Source of the DNA: Aquifex sp964425585
GTDB taxonomy: Bacteria > Aquificota > Aquificia > Aquificales > Aquificaceae
Assembly: GCA_964425585.1 (NCBI GenBank)
Contig: CAYRMG010000059.1
Coordinates: 1 to 6,173, forward strand
Reading direction: 5' to 3'
Length of the DNA: 6,173 bases
Made by a program: the position numbers and the translations under genes. Of this stretch, positions 6,104-6,173 are shown one piece after another. Within the stretch, counting starts at the first letter, position 1, and every line of letters starts with the position of its first letter. The notes under the pieces are model-generated. The model did no database searches and was not told the DNA's origin. It saw only the letters and a program-made list of their open reading frames with translations.

Positions 6104-6111
6104 ATTTTATA
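6104..6111 (-). promoter_or_regulatory. Candidate -10 box for the tusB-dtd unit
   Basis: The minus strand reads TATAAAAT here, a close match to the bacterial -10 consensus. It ends eight bases before the tusB ATG at 6095, so transcription would begin within a few bases of the start codon. No Shine-Dalgarno sequence lies between, which fits a leaderless transcript. No good -35 hexamer is visible 16-18 bp upstream; the DNA there is GC-rich (around GCGCCG). That could mean dependence on an activator or simply a false box. Confidence 0.35.
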
Positions 6112-6138
6112 CGGGAGGTATTTAAATTCGGCGCAGAT

Positions 6139-6153
6139 AAGTATGTGATACTT
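6139..6153. repeat. Perfect 15-bp inverted repeat, candidate operator
   Basis: The sequence AAGTATGTGATACTT is a perfect inverted repeat of 6-bp arms around a 3-bp centre. It lies 44-58 bp upstream of the tusB start, in the region between tusB and a possible rightward gene. The size and symmetry fit a site for a dimeric helix-turn-helix regulator. If the candidate tusB -10 box is real, the palindrome centre lies about 47 bp upstream of the predicted transcript start, a usual place for an activator. The arms are AT-rich and short, and could also form a weak hairpin or arise by chance. Confidence 0.45.
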
Positions 6154-6173
6154 CTTTTTGCCGTAATTTACGC
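6145..6173 (+). CDS. Possible 5' end of a rightward gene
   Basis: From GTG at 6145 the plus strand is open to the window edge and reads V/M-I-L-L-F-A-V-I-Y, which would suit a signal peptide or first membrane helix. The same frame is open back to a stop at 6100-6102 without an ATG. A GGGAGG at 6113-6118 looks like a ribosome binding site but lies too far from this GTG (about 26 bases), and no ATG, GTG or TTG stands at the proper distance from it. Only nine codons can be read, so this is weak. The minus strand is also open here in one frame from the edge to a TAA near 6125, so a leftward gene ending upstream of tusB is an alternative. Confidence 0.2.

Overview
The window looks like chromosomal housekeeping DNA from a thermophilic bacterium of the Aquifex type. 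The proteins are rich in Glu, Lys and Ile and poor in Gln. Genes are packed with 1-17 bp overlaps or gaps of a few bases, and functionally unrelated genes share transcription units, as is known for Aquificales. The D-aminoacyl-tRNA deacylase closely resembles my memory of the Aquifex aeolicus protein, including an unusual NWGPVT motif, but with many substitutions. I therefore favour an Aquifex relative rather than that exact strain. The assignment rests on recall and inference, not on a search.

There are three apparent transcription units. Unit 1 (minus strand, 1778 down to 21) is pyrF (orotidine 5'-phosphate decarboxylase), then a small exported protein that I can only compare to DUF3108, then rsmG (16S rRNA m7G methyltransferase). 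The genes overlap by 4 and 17 bp. Unit 2 (plus strand, 1795 to 5030) is cutA, then a long sbcC/rad50 gene, overlapping by 4 bp. It diverges from unit 1 across only 16 bp. Unit 3 (minus strand, 6095 down to 5020) is tusB/dsrH, then dtd, then a 124-residue protein whose C-terminal half looks like a stand-alone sigma-70 region 4 or ArpU-type helix-turn-helix domain. Its 3' end runs 11 bp into the end of sbcC from the opposite side, so no intergenic terminator separates the two units.

The right edge (6096-6173) is an AT-rich upstream region. It holds a -10-like box very close to the tusB start, a perfect 15-bp inverted repeat, and possibly the first codons of a rightward gene. The functions covered are pyrimidine synthesis, ribosome modification, metal homeostasis, DNA double-strand-break processing, tRNA thiolation or sulfur relay, and tRNA quality control. 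They do not form one pathway. I see no RNA gene, CRISPR array, insertion sequence, prophage cassette or obviously new multi-gene system. The most interesting items are the sigma-region-4-like orphan, the palindrome upstream of tusB, and the lack of Shine-Dalgarno sequences at the first gene of every unit.
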